From contig NZ_FRFC01000005.1 in assembly GCF_900143675.1 (NCBI RefSeq), positions 62,001 through 126,000 on the forward strand: a stretch of DNA of 64,000 bases, written 5' to 3'. The stretch comes from Candidatus Nitrosotalea sinensis. GTDB lineage: Archaea > Thermoproteota > Nitrososphaeria > Nitrososphaerales > Nitrosopumilaceae. The notes under the pieces were generated by a model. The model saw nothing but the letters and a program-made list of their open reading frames with translations. It had not been told where the DNA came from and made no database searches. Every line of letters starts with the position of its first letter. Positions within the stretch are counted from its first letter, which is position 1. Positions 36,180-44,261 of this stretch are shown piece after piece. Position numbers and translations under genes: made by a program.

Positions 36180-36275
36180 GCCAGGTTAGCCAAGCGGTAC
36201 GGCGACCGCCTCGAGATCAAAACAAGGTAGCGGTTGTGCTTTCAGCACTCAGGGGTTCAAATCCCTTACCTGGCG
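36180..36275 (+). tRNA. tRNA-Ser (anticodon CGA) with a 13-nt intron
   Basis: The acceptor arms GCCAGGT (36180-36186) and ACCTGGC (36268-36274) pair fully, with G36275 as discriminator, typical of tRNA-Ser. The anticodon stem is 36205-36209 with 36230-36234, and the anticodon CGA lies at 36212-36214. Inserting 36216-36228 after position 37 (canonical 37/38 intron site) restores a normal 7-nt loop. A long variable arm (GTGCT and AGCAC) gives the type II tRNA expected for serine. A T-rich tract after 36276 can terminate transcription. No CCA is encoded. Confidence 0.93.
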
Positions 36276-36291
36276 CTTTTTATTTTTCATT
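36265..36291 (+). repeat. Direct repeat copy 1: 3' end of tRNA-Ser plus downstream tract
   Basis: These 27 nt are identical to 39514-39540. They cover the last 11 nt of the tRNA gene and the T-rich sequence after it. Weaker similarity continues for about 80 nt in both copies, including a shared agagattcgaa. The layout matches an attachment site made of a tRNA 3' end. Confidence 0.85.
36277..36287 (+). terminator. T-rich terminator after tRNA-Ser
   Basis: The tract tttttattttt directly follows the tRNA, as expected for archaeal termination on runs of T. Confidence 0.5.
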
Positions 36292-36455
36292 TAAAATTTG
36301 TTAAAATTCGTTCGTAATTTTGGTTGAAAATCAGAGATTCGAATAAATGTTTAGAACTCAGATATGGCGTAGAACTAATTTTCAAAATCTAGTGTGTCCT
36401 GAACTAGAATCAAGATACCCATCAAAGATGTCAATATGTATACAAAATAAAAAAA

Positions 36456-36611
36456 TTATTGTGTAACACAAAATGGAATCTGTTCATGATGGTGAATTGA
36501 TTCTTTGATGTTTCTACATCTTGTACATTTCCATTTTAGTGCTTCACTACAATATACACATATTTCCAAAATTGAAAACACATTACCACATTTTCTACAA
36601 ATTGTTTCCAA
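36456..36611 (-). CDS. Small zinc-ribbon protein (51 residues, TTG start)
   Basis: A frame from TTG 36611 to TAA 36456 encodes 51 residues. CRKCG, CVYC and CTRC provide three CxxC pairs, and HHHEQIPFC adds His and Cys near the end, enough for two zinc sites. A GGAGG Shine-Dalgarno sequence lies at 36625-36621, 9 nt before the TTG, which decides the start. Function unknown. It lies in the segment between the two tRNA-derived repeats. Confidence 0.6.
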   Translation of the reverse strand: METICRKCGNVFSILEICVYCSEALKWKCTRCRNIKESIHHHEQIPFCVTQ

Positions 36612-36739
36612 GATTGAAAACCTCCGAGTATCAAATATGTTACAAAATCAAATTTAAATTTTTGGTAGAAATTTTCAAACAAAAATTTGTAGACAAATGA
36701 TCCATAAAAAATAAATTTCAAAAAATAGAATTTATTTAA

Positions 36740-36795
36740 GTTCGATCCACGATTCACAATTACTCCTACTTCCTGCAAATTTTTTTGGATCGAAC
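36740..36795. repeat. Inverted repeat upstream of the thermosome gene
   Basis: GTTCGATCCA (36740-36749) and TGGATCGAAC (36786-36795) are perfect inverted copies separated by 36 nt. Each arm resembles a tRNA T-arm. It lies 77 nt before the thermosome ATG in AT-rich DNA, so it could be an operator, an RNA hairpin or a recombination scar. The rest of 36612-36872 holds no supported gene. Confidence 0.55.
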
Positions 36796-36872
36796 CAATT
36801 TTGATTTCCAAAACATAATCGTCGTAAAATTAAAATATCTCTTACACACAATATGTGACCAAGTGATACAGT

Positions 36873-38522
36873 ATGTCTGTACCAACACAACAAACTCCAA
36901 TCATCCTTCTAAAGGAAGGATCAACTCAAACAAAGGGAAATGATGCCCAAAGAAACAATATCCAAGCAGCAAAGCTAGTTGCAGAGCTAGTTCGAACTAG
37001 TCTTGGTCCAAGAGGTATGGACAAGATGTTAGTAGATACTTTAGGGGATGTAACCATTACAAATGATGGCGCTACAATCCTAAAGGAGATCGACGTGCAG
37101 CACCCTGCAGCCAAGATGATAGTAGAGATAAGCAAGGCTACCGACAATGAGGTAGGCGATGGGACTACATCAACTGTGGTTCTTGCAGGTTCCTTACTTG
37201 AAAAAGCAGAGGAGCTTGTAACCAAAAATGTTCATCCAACAGTTGTTGTTGACGGCTTTAAGAAAGCATCAGAAAAGGCAATTGAGGTGCTAAGACAAGT
37301 TGCTACAGCAATTGATCCAACAGATAAAAAGTACCTAAAGAAGATTGCCACGACAACATTGGCATCAAAGCTTGTTTCAACAAATTCTTCAGAACTGGCG
37401 GATGTAGTAGTAGATTCCGTCTTGGCAGTTGCAGAAAAAGCTGGTGACAAATACCGTGTAGACATTGACAACATTAAAGTGGAGAAGAAAAGCGGTGGCA
37501 CGATTAAAGACACCAAGCTAATTCACGGAATAATTCTTGACAAAGAGATTGTGCATGGCGGAATGCCAAAAAGAATAGAGAATGCAAAGATTGCATTACT
37601 CAATGCGCCATTAGAAATAGAAAAGACAGAATTTGATGCAAAGATCAACATCAATTCTCCAGAACAGATGCAACTGTTCATTGATGAGGAAAATAAGATG
37701 TTAAAGAAAATGTCTGACAAAATAACACAGGCTGGTGCAAATGTAGTATTGTGTCAAAAAGGAGTAGACGACATGGCTCAACACTATTTGCAAAAGGCAG
37801 GGATCTTGGCAGTACGAAGAATAAAAGAAAGTGATATGACCAAGATTGCAAAAGCAACAGGAGCAAGAATAGTCTCAAATATTAGCGAGATGACTTCAAA
37901 TGATTTGGGATCTGCCAATCTTGTTGAAGAAAGACTTGTAGAGACAGACAGATGGGTCTTTGTAGAAGGATGTAAGAATCCAAAAGCTGTAAGCATCCTT
38001 GTCAGAGGAGGGTCTCAAAGAATTGCAGACGAAGCCGAGAGATCAGTCCATGATGCACTCATGGCAGTCAAAGATGCTGTTGTCTATCCCAAGGTAGTTG
38101 TCGGAGGAGGTGCTCCAGAAGCTCATGTTGCCCACAAGATAAGGGAATGGGCAAATACTCTAGAAGGAAGAGCACAACTAGCTGCACAAAAGTTTGCGGA
38201 CGGAATTGAAACAATTCCACTTGTGCTTGCTGAAAATACTGGAATGGATCCACTTGATACTCAAGTAGACTTGCGTTCCAAGAGTGCATCAGGCAAGGCA
38301 ACTTATGGAATTGATGTAAATGCTGCAAAGATAGGTGATCTATCTGCTAAAGACATCTACGAACCACTTGCTGTAAAGGAGCAGGTCATAAATGCGGCTA
38401 CAGAAGCGGCTTGTATGATCCTTAGAATAGATGATGTGATAGCGGCATCAAAATCCAGAGAAATGCCAAAACCTGGAGGTTACGGAGGACCAGGCGGGGA
38501 CATGTCCGGAATGGATATGTAA
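36873..38522 (+). CDS. thsA: Thermosome (group II chaperonin) subunit
   Basis: The product has 549 residues. ATP-binding and hydrolysis motifs are [41 protein letters not shown] and a C-terminal [12 protein letters not shown] region. The Gly/Met-rich tail ([15 protein letters not shown]) is typical of chaperonins. It forms 8- or 9-membered double rings that fold proteins in the cytosol. Other thermosome paralogues probably exist elsewhere. A winged-helix regulator gene follows after 21 nt, suggesting feedback control. The AT-rich region upstream contains aaattaaaatat near 36835 as a possible TATA box. Confidence 0.96.
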   Translation: MSVPTQQTPIILLKEGSTQTKGNDAQRNNIQAAKLVAELVRTSLGPRGMDKMLVDTLGDVTITNDGATILKEIDVQHPAAKMIVEISKATDNEVGDGTTSTVVLAGSLLEKAEELVTKNVHPTVVVDGFKKASEKAIEVLRQVATAIDPTDKKYLKKIATTTLASKLVSTNSSELADVVVDSVLAVAEKAGDKYRVDIDNIKVEKKSGGTIKDTKLIHGIILDKEIVHGGMPKRIENAKIALLNAPLEIEKTEFDAKININSPEQMQLFIDEENKMLKKMSDKITQAGANVVLCQKGVDDMAQHYLQKAGILAVRRIKESDMTKIAKATGARIVSNISEMTSNDLGSANLVEERLVETDRWVFVEGCKNPKAVSILVRGGSQRIADEAERSVHDALMAVKDAVVYPKVVVGGGAPEAHVAHKIREWANTLEGRAQLAAQKFADGIETIPLVLAENTGMDPLDTQVDLRSKSASGKATYGIDVNAAKIGDLSAKDIYEPLAVKEQVINAATEAACMILRIDDVIAASKSREMPKPGGYGGPGGDMSGMDM

Positions 38523-38543
38523 TTCCCTTTCCTTTTTATTGGC

Positions 38544-39224
38544 ATGAAAAATAAAATTGATTCAATCTTTCACATATTAGGAAATAAAACCAGAAGAGAT
38601 ATTCTTTTTGCGCTGTCAGATGAACCAATGTACTTCAATCAAGTATCAAAGAAGATAGGAATTGGACAACAAGCCATGTTGCGCCACATGCAAGCATTGG
38701 TAGACACCGGCTTTGTCAGAACTTATGGAGAAAAAAGTGATTTTGGCGCACCTGATAGAAAATACTATCGCTTAGAATCATCATTTAATCTATCAATATC
38801 ACTTTCAGAAGATGAATTTACAATAGATTACAATGAAGAGAAAATACCAAGTGACAAAATTGAAATATTATCCAATAAAAAATTCAAACAAATTTCGGAT
38901 GATCCCAGTAATGCATTAGGAACACTAAGAAAATATCTTACAGAGATAGATAATGATATTCAAAACCTTCAATCTGAAATCAATAATTTAAAAGCAATAA
39001 GACAAATGCTTTTACAAAAAGTTCATCAAATTGGGCAAGACAATTTTATTCATCTTGAAAGAAAGATAATATACAAAATGATGAAAGAAAATCCCACATC
39101 TGTAACAGAATTGTCCCACATGATAAGCGAGAACAAATTCGAAGTACTAAATGCATTAAGAGGTTTACATGATAAGATGGACAAAGGAACAATGAAAACT
39201 CTAGTAGATGAACTGACAACCTAG
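38544..39224 (+). CDS. ArsR-like winged-helix regulator with C-terminal coiled coil
   Basis: The product has 226 residues. An N-terminal winged helix (HILGNKTRRDILFALSDEP, then recognition helix QQAMLRHMQALVDTGFV and wing FGAPDRKYYRL) is followed by a coiled coil (about 135-170) and a second helical HTH-like segment (SVTELSHMISENKFEVLNAL). The arrangement recalls archaeal heat-shock regulators such as Phr. Its location 21 nt behind the thermosome gene supports control of chaperonin expression. No metal-binding Cys are present. Confidence 0.87.
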   Translation: MKNKIDSIFHILGNKTRRDILFALSDEPMYFNQVSKKIGIGQQAMLRHMQALVDTGFVRTYGEKSDFGAPDRKYYRLESSFNLSISLSEDEFTIDYNEEKIPSDKIEILSNKKFKQISDDPSNALGTLRKYLTEIDNDIQNLQSEINNLKAIRQMLLQKVHQIGQDNFIHLERKIIYKMMKENPTSVTELSHMISENKFEVLNALRGLHDKMDKGTMKTLVDELTT

Positions 39225-39225
39225 C

Positions 39226-39233
39226 GAGGAGGT
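39226..39233 (+). promoter_or_regulatory. Strong Shine-Dalgarno sequence
   Basis: GAGGAGGT lies 10 nt before ATG 39244. Such a strong site is unusual in this window and fits an internal cistron of a polycistronic mRNA. Confidence 0.7.
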
Positions 39234-39243
39234 AAGATACGAA

Positions 39244-39474
39244 ATGGATGTTGTTTACATAGAATTCAAACGATGTGAGTTAAGTGGCATGTGGGATTCT
39301 TCAGAATCAGACATAAAGACATACTATGAGGCAAAAGGCGAGCCTGCGGTATTGGATTTATGGACAGATGCAGGTAAAAAAGAGAGTTACAAATTCAAAA
39401 AAGGTGCAATGATAAGAATTACTTCCAATATAGTCAGATTTAACAGGGAAGATACGAAACAGCCGGTGATTTAG
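39244..39474 (+). CDS. Small hypothetical protein, third gene of the thermosome operon
   Basis: The product has 76 residues, all soluble, with strand-rich content (VVYIEFKRCEL, then YKFKKGAMIRITSNIVRF) resembling a small beta barrel. No family is recognised. The strong Shine-Dalgarno sequence and 19-nt gap behind the regulator argue that it is translated from the thermosome transcript. The downstream tRNA-like repeat begins within 40 nt of its stop. Confidence 0.72.
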   Translation: MDVVYIEFKRCELSGMWDSSESDIKTYYEAKGEPAVLDLWTDAGKKESYKFKKGAMIRITSNIVRFNREDTKQPVI

Positions 39475-39513
39475 CCTAACACATGAGGGGTGTCAAACTC
39501 TTTACACTATTCA

Positions 39514-39540
39514 CTTACCTGGCGCTTTTTATTTTTCATT
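39514..39540 (+). repeat. Direct repeat copy 2 of the tRNA-Ser 3' end
   Basis: Identical over 27 nt to 36265-36291. Here the 5' part of the tRNA is missing, so this copy is the non-functional end of the pair, as for the distal attachment site of an integrated element or a partial duplication. Confidence 0.85.
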
Positions 39541-39739
39541 CAGAAATTGCAGAAATTTGTTTGTATTTTGTATATGAAAGATAGAGATTCGAACTAAATG
39601 TTTGACACCTAGTCATGACATAAAGCTAGAAAAATTCTGTTAGAACAACATAGATGACAAATCCTGTATCATTCAAGCCAGCCATTTACACAGTAATTCA
39701 GGTAGAAAATGTGACATGTTAATCTAAAGTGATGGTAAC

Positions 39740-39766
39740 TAATTGCACAGAAAATGTGTGCAATTA
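39740..39766. repeat. 10-bp inverted repeat (hairpin)
   Basis: taattgcaca (39740-39749, reading with the last base as g excluded) and tgtgcaatta (39757-39766) pair over nine to ten bases around a 7-nt loop. It has no T run after it, so a terminator role is doubtful; an operator for a dimeric regulator is possible. Confidence 0.45.
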
Positions 39767-39896
39767 ATGTACTATGAAGTATGTTTTAGATGTGTCAGGA
39801 GACAAAAAATCTATTGACTGCAAAAAGATCTACATCGCCCATGATCAATTTATTTGATGATACAAAGTTCATACAAATGAAAAATTACAATTTTAT

Positions 39897-40445
39897 CTAT
39901 TCTAAAGGAAATGTAAGTGAAATAGTACTTTCCGTGGTTTTTATCTGAATTTTTTTAACTAACACATCATGTGCAAGTTCAGATACCATCGTCTTGACAT
40001 ACAATGACCATTTGCTTCCAAGGTCGTGTTGTATCGTAAATATGTAAGAGTTCTTTCCTTTTTCTATGTAATGCTGCATGTACGCCACGTTTAGCCAAGA
40101 TCGTAATATTTCAATAAATTCCTCGACACCTTGATCACCCTTTGTGAAAACAAGAATGTTAGTAAAGTCGTCTTTGGCAATCTTCTGTGCTAGATTTACA
40201 ATCTGCTCTTCAGTCATGCGGTCTATGGCATCTTTCACAAATGGCTTTGTCATGGGTAAGAGACCCACTTTTCTTTCATACCTTCCCCACTGCATATGAC
40301 CTGAAAGTACTTTAGAGACAAATGCGTTTAAATTAATCTTTTCAAGATCTGCCTCGTTTTTTAATTCCTCAAGAAGTGATGAGGACAATCTAAAAGTAAC
40401 TGTTTCTGTTTTTTTCTTAGGTTGTTTGTTTTCACCATTTCTCAT
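39897..40445 (-). CDS. Conserved protein with N-terminal ribbon-helix-helix-like segment
   Basis: The product has 182 residues. The N-terminal ETVTFRLSSSLLEELKNEAD resembles an RHH DNA-binding strand and helix, as in CopG-type regulators. The rest (about 65-182) is a separate alpha/beta domain containing YIFTIQHDLGSKWSLYV, of unknown type. It could be a transcriptional regulator with a sensing domain. It is downstream of, and on the same strand as, the MDR oxidoreductase gene (123-nt gap). Confidence 0.75.
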   Translation of the reverse strand: MRNGENKQPKKKTETVTFRLSSSLLEELKNEADLEKINLNAFVSKVLSGHMQWGRYERKVGLLPMTKPFVKDAIDRMTEEQIVNLAQKIAKDDFTNILVFTKGDQGVEEFIEILRSWLNVAYMQHYIEKGKNSYIFTIQHDLGSKWSLYVKTMVSELAHDVLVKKIQIKTTESTISLTFPLE

Positions 40446-40568
40446 CAGAATACCTCCATATCAGACAATTAAAAGGATACCTAGGATGAATTAATCCAAA
40501 TTGATTCATTTCATCGGTATGAAGATTTTCTTTTCTAGTCCTAACCATACTTGCCATGTAGAAAACTT

Positions 40569-41618
40569 TCAAATCTTTTGAGGTGTCAAAAGTATCTTTC
40601 CAAAATGAGTCCCATTTGCCATCATCTCAAGTCCTTTTGCAACTTCACCAAATGGCAAAACAGTATCTATGATAGGTTTTATCTTTCCCTGACTAGTCCA
40701 ATAGATCACTTCATCCAACTCTGCCTTGGTTCCCTGGGTTGAACCCAAAATATTAACACCTTTGAAAAAAAGGTATCGAAGATCTATTGTCGATTCGTAA
40801 CCAGTGGTGGCACCTGTAGATACAAGCGTCCCACCCTTTCGCAATAATCGTACTTCACTTGGAAAATGAGTCTTACCTATATGTTCAATTATTATGTCGA
40901 CTCCGTGTTTTTTAGTAATTTCCCTGACTTTACGTTCCCAGTTTTCCAATCTATGGTTTATGACATGATCCGCCCCCAGTGAATAGCATTTTTCAGATTT
41001 TTCCTTATTGCCTGCGGTTGCAATCACTGTGCAATTGAAGAGTTTGGCAATCTGAATTGATGCGGTTCCAATTCCACTACCACCCCCCATTACAAGAACA
41101 GTCTGCCTTGGTTGAATTTTTGCCCTTGCTACAAGCATGTGCCAGGAAGTCATGCCCACCATTGATATGGCTGCGGCGTCCTTAAACGATAGATTATCAG
41201 GAATTTTCACTAGGTTAGTATCAGGCATATGAGTATACTGTGAAAATCCTCCCCACAAAGGTCCCGTTTGATATCCCCAGACAAGCCTATCATCACAATC
41301 GTATTCTCTTCCAGTATTACACGCATTACAAACTCTACAACTAAGATTTGGATGAATTGCTACCCTCTCGCCTGTCTTGAATTTTGTAACATCTTCACCT
41401 ACCGATACTATAGTACCAGCTGCATCGCTGCCAGATATGTGTGGTAGTGGAACTTTAATCGGATGACCATACATTGCCCACAGATCATCATAATTATATG
41501 CTGAAGACTCTATTCTTACCATGACCTCATTAGGTTTTATTTTTGGCATATCAACATCTTCAATTTTTACAACTCTGGCAGGCTCTCTACCGATCTCTCG
41601 AAATACTGCAGCTTTCAC
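40569..41618 (-). CDS. MDR-family NAD(P)H-dependent oxidoreductase (zinc-binding)
   Basis: The product has 349 residues: a GroES-like domain with structural zinc Cys (CRVCNACNTGREYDC) and a Rossmann domain with VMGGGSGIGTASIQIA. The catalytic-zinc Cys position reads YNYDD, so it is more like quinone or enoyl reductases than alcohol dehydrogenases. Autotrophic Crenarchaeota and Nitrososphaerota need an acryloyl/crotonyl-CoA reductase from this superfamily in the 3-hydroxypropionate/4-hydroxybutyrate cycle; whether this is that enzyme cannot be decided here. Confidence 0.88.
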   Translation of the reverse strand: MKAAVFREIGREPARVVKIEDVDMPKIKPNEVMVRIESSAYNYDDLWAMYGHPIKVPLPHISGSDAAGTIVSVGEDVTKFKTGERVAIHPNLSCRVCNACNTGREYDCDDRLVWGYQTGPLWGGFSQYTHMPDTNLVKIPDNLSFKDAAAISMVGMTSWHMLVARAKIQPRQTVLVMGGGSGIGTASIQIAKLFNCTVIATAGNKEKSEKCYSLGADHVINHRLENWERKVREITKKHGVDIIIEHIGKTHFPSEVRLLRKGGTLVSTGATTGYESTIDLRYLFFKGVNILGSTQGTKAELDEVIYWTSQGKIKPIIDTVLPFGEVAKGLEMMANGTHFGKILLTPQKI

Positions 41619-41719
41619 AATCTTATTTTTTCAATATGGCCTATTTAACCTAAGTTTACTTTGTACCACATTGTATTGCTACTAGTTTAATCATTGTTTC
41701 AATGACATGATTGCCAATA

Positions 41720-42100
41720 ATGATGAAACAATCCGAAGTATTTTGCACATCAATCAGTTGCATGGATGGTAGAATCCAGCTTCCCATAATACATTGGCTA
41801 AAAGAGAATTATGAAGCATCTTTTGTTGATACCATAACAGAGCCAGGCATAGACAATCTGTTCACTAACACAGATAAAATAAAGGAAATCAAATCCAAGA
41901 CATTAATTTCAGTTAACAAGCATGGCTCAAAATTGATTATAGTATCAGGCCATAATGATTGTGCGGGAAATCCAGTTTCTAAATCAGAACACATTGATCA
42001 GATAAAGCATGCAGTTTCTGTAATAGAATCTTGGAAATTACCAATTAAGACAATAGGAGCTTGGGTAAACCATAATTGGGAGTTAGAAATTCTTGAGTGA
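41720..42100 (+). CDS. Minimal beta-carbonic-anhydrase-like protein
   Basis: From ATG 41720 the product has 126 residues. CMDGR (Cys14, Asp16, Arg18) and SGHNDCAG (His78, Cys81) reproduce the zinc ligands and the Asp-Arg dyad of beta-carbonic anhydrases (CxDxR and HxxC). The usual enzyme has 180-230 residues, so parts are missing, mainly the N-terminal helix arm and C-terminal region. It might hydrate CO2, which would serve bicarbonate-fixing archaea, or bind zinc for another task. It sits 74 nt before tfb on the same strand. Confidence 0.72.
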   Translation: MMKQSEVFCTSISCMDGRIQLPIIHWLKENYEASFVDTITEPGIDNLFTNTDKIKEIKSKTLISVNKHGSKLIIVSGHNDCAGNPVSKSEHIDQIKHAVSVIESWKLPIKTIGAWVNHNWELEILE

Positions 42101-42174
42101 TGAACTAGCTAACCTTTTGCAAAATAACCCTTACAATATTTGTAGATTCTTTAGATATGGACACGATATAGCAT

Positions 42175-43122
42175 ATGCTAGATGAATTATTTAACAAATG
42201 CAAACTGGACTTGTGTAGTAGAGGACCCATAGTAACAGATAAGGACACAGGAGAGATTCTGTGTGCCAGTTGTGGTCAGGTCTTGATAGAAAAAATGACC
42301 AGTATCGAACCAGAGACTCGTTCATTTGGTCTTGAACAATTCAGTGAAAAAAGTAGAACAGGAATAAAATCAAGCCTGGCAATTTATGACATGGGTTTAA
42401 CAACAATAATAGGAATTACAAACAAGGACGCATCTGGTAAAAATCTCTCAGGGCACATGAGAAATACATTTGGGAGGCTACGAGTTTGGGATCAACGAAG
42501 CAAAGCCAAGCCTCGTGACAGAAACATGGCATATGCATTTACGCTTCTTAACGGAATGAAGTCAAAACTTACGCTACCAGACTATGTTATTGAAGATACT
42601 GCATATATTTACAGAAAGGCTCTTGCGACTAAAACAATACGGGGAAGAAGCATAGCATCTATGCTATATACTGCATTATATGTGGCTTGCAGAAATAACA
42701 ATATTCCAAGATCATTACGAGACATAGCCGAGGCTGGAAATCTTGGACGTGGTGATCTTGCTATAACATACAGAATTATGATGAGAAAATTAGATCTGAA
42801 GGTTGAACCCTATGACCCCGCAGAATTTGTTCTTAGAATATGTAATATGATTGGTACAAGTGAAAAGACTCGGAGAATTGCTTCAAATCTAATATTGAAA
42901 GCAGAAGACGCCAAGTTTTCAAGTGGAAAGAATCCCATGTGTCTAGTTGCAGCTGCAGTTTACTTGGCATGTAACATCAGCGGAGAAGATAAAACTCAGG
43001 TAGAAATTGCAAAAGTGTGTGGAATAAGTAACGTCTCTGTAAGAAATGTATGTAGACTCTTTAGGCAAAAACTAGATCCTCTAATTCGTCAAGAACAGGT
43101 AAAAACACACCAGATTCGATGA
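42175..43122 (+). CDS. tfb: Transcription initiation factor TFB
   Basis: The product has 315 residues. An N-terminal zinc ribbon uses Cys9, Cys14, Cys30 and Cys33 (CKLDLC has four residues between Cys, rather than two). A B-reader/linker segment and two cyclin-fold repeats follow (about 115-200 and 205-305), the second with a helix-turn-helix (TQVEIAKVCGISNVSVRNVC) that contacts BRE. TFB bridges TBP and RNA polymerase. Nitrososphaerota carry many TFB paralogues; this may be a specialised one. Confidence 0.95.
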   Translation: MLDELFNKCKLDLCSRGPIVTDKDTGEILCASCGQVLIEKMTSIEPETRSFGLEQFSEKSRTGIKSSLAIYDMGLTTIIGITNKDASGKNLSGHMRNTFGRLRVWDQRSKAKPRDRNMAYAFTLLNGMKSKLTLPDYVIEDTAYIYRKALATKTIRGRSIASMLYTALYVACRNNNIPRSLRDIAEAGNLGRGDLAITYRIMMRKLDLKVEPYDPAEFVLRICNMIGTSEKTRRIASNLILKAEDAKFSSGKNPMCLVAAAVYLACNISGEDKTQVEIAKVCGISNVSVRNVCRLFRQKLDPLIRQEQVKTHQIR

Positions 43123-43300
43123 ACATCATCAGCACGTACTGAAAAAGAGACGAATTATACTAGAGTGGTATTTTATGCTTCACATAGAAGACATCACGGT
43201 GCCAAACTTTCTGCACTATCCTCTTGGAGTTTACATTAATTCGTAGACAGATGTAGATTAGAAATTTGAAAATTATGAAGTCCCTTGTTTTTAGAATAGA

Positions 43301-44044
43301 TCAGATATTATTTTTCAAGTTATTTGATTTTGTGAAACATTTCTCAGATTCTTTGTTTTTACCCATTTTGGCAAGTACACGTCCCTTGTTTTGCCAGGCT
43401 GCTGCAAACTCTGGCCGTAGACGTATTGCTTGTTCAAAACATTCTAAGGATTGTACAAAATTTCCCAGAATAAAGCAACAAACTCCTTTGAAATTCCAAG
43501 TAGCCGCATTTTTAGGATCTAATAATATTGCTTCGTCAAATGATCGTAATGCGTCATCATATTTTTGCAATTCAGAAAAACATATGCCTTGTAGATTCCA
43601 GATATCAGAAGATTCAGGATTTATCTGTAATGCTTTTCCATAGCAATACAATGCATCATCGTATTTTTTTAATGCAGACAACGCATTTGCTTTTTTTATC
43701 CAGGCATTTGCATATCTTGGTAGTTTATTCAGCGTTTTGTCAAGAAATAGTATGGCTTCATCATATTTGTGTTGTAGCATCTTTGATTCGGCTTGACGAT
43801 AGTATTCTACAGCATCTTCAGGATAGATATCATCAAATTTTTGTATTGACTTTGATTGTGGGACGCCCTGATCCTTGAGAATCTCATAGGCATTGCATAT
43901 TTTAATAAAATTCTCTTCGGCACCGTCAGAAAAATCCTTATCAGGATGATATCTGAGTGCCAAATTTCTATATGCAGATTTTATCTCATCCATAGATGCA
44001 CCAGGCTTAAGCCCCAACACCTCAAGACTTTGAAGAACATCCAA
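43301..44044 (-). CDS. DnaJ-domain protein with TPR repeats
   Basis: The product has 247 residues. An N-terminal J domain (about 5-65) includes the HPD motif in RYHPDKDF, which stimulates Hsp70 ATPase. It is followed by about four TPRs (about 80-240), with YDDALRSFDEAILLDPKNAATWN a clear unit (quoted here in part). It lacks the zinc-finger and C-terminal domains of DnaJ, so it is a co-chaperone of the J-TPR type that may bring clients to Hsp70. Preceded by a 178-nt gap to tfb with nothing clear in it. Confidence 0.93.
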   Translation of the reverse strand: MDVLQSLEVLGLKPGASMDEIKSAYRNLALRYHPDKDFSDGAEENFIKICNAYEILKDQGVPQSKSIQKFDDIYPEDAVEYYRQAESKMLQHKYDEAILFLDKTLNKLPRYANAWIKKANALSALKKYDDALYCYGKALQINPESSDIWNLQGICFSELQKYDDALRSFDEAILLDPKNAATWNFKGVCCFILGNFVQSLECFEQAIRLRPEFAAAWQNKGRVLAKMGKNKESEKCFTKSNNLKNNI

Positions 44045-44222
44045 CTAAAAATTTAATCATAATGGAATTAACTAAATCTTTCTTAGAGATTCAGATTTTG
44101 TTGAATACTTGCATCAGTATGAAAATCCCAGTTCTCACAGGTATGCGACATGAGAAATTGCAAACTATGTTCTCTCAAATTACAAATGTAGAGATACAAT
44201 ATGTGTAAAATATCACCAGCGG

Positions 44223-44230
44223 TATAAAAA
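44223..44230 (+). promoter_or_regulatory. TATA box of the glycosyltransferase gene
   Basis: The sequence tataaaaa lies about 35 nt before ATG 44262, giving a leader of roughly 10 nt. The remaining intergenic sequence 44045-44222 shows no other feature. Confidence 0.45.
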
Positions 44231-44261
44231 GACCAATTAAGATGAACTGTAGATAAAAAAT

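Larger units (their letters stand above)
39475..39896. other. Non-coding stretch containing a degenerate tRNA-Ser remnant
   Basis: No convincing gene is present in these 422 nt. Near 39487-39525 the sequence aggggtgtcaaactc and acttacctggcg recalls the T-arm and acceptor of tRNA-Ser with extra bases inserted, so it looks like a decayed tRNA end. It is followed by the exact 27-nt repeat and about 80 nt of diverged copy. A hairpin lies at 39740-39766. The remaining sequence is AT-rich without visible features. Confidence 0.5.

Noticed and set aside
36536-36811. Minus-strand frame of 91 codons upstream of the thermosome
   Set aside because: It is Phe/Tyr/Lys-rich as expected from AT-rich non-coding DNA. 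A different frame at 36456-36611 has Cys pairs and a Shine-Dalgarno site.
39489-43225. 28-nt similarity (22 matches, no gaps) between 39489-39516 and 43198-43225
   Set aside because: In a 64-kb AT-rich window, ungapped matches of this quality are expected by chance among all pairs. It is not supported by a longer alignment.
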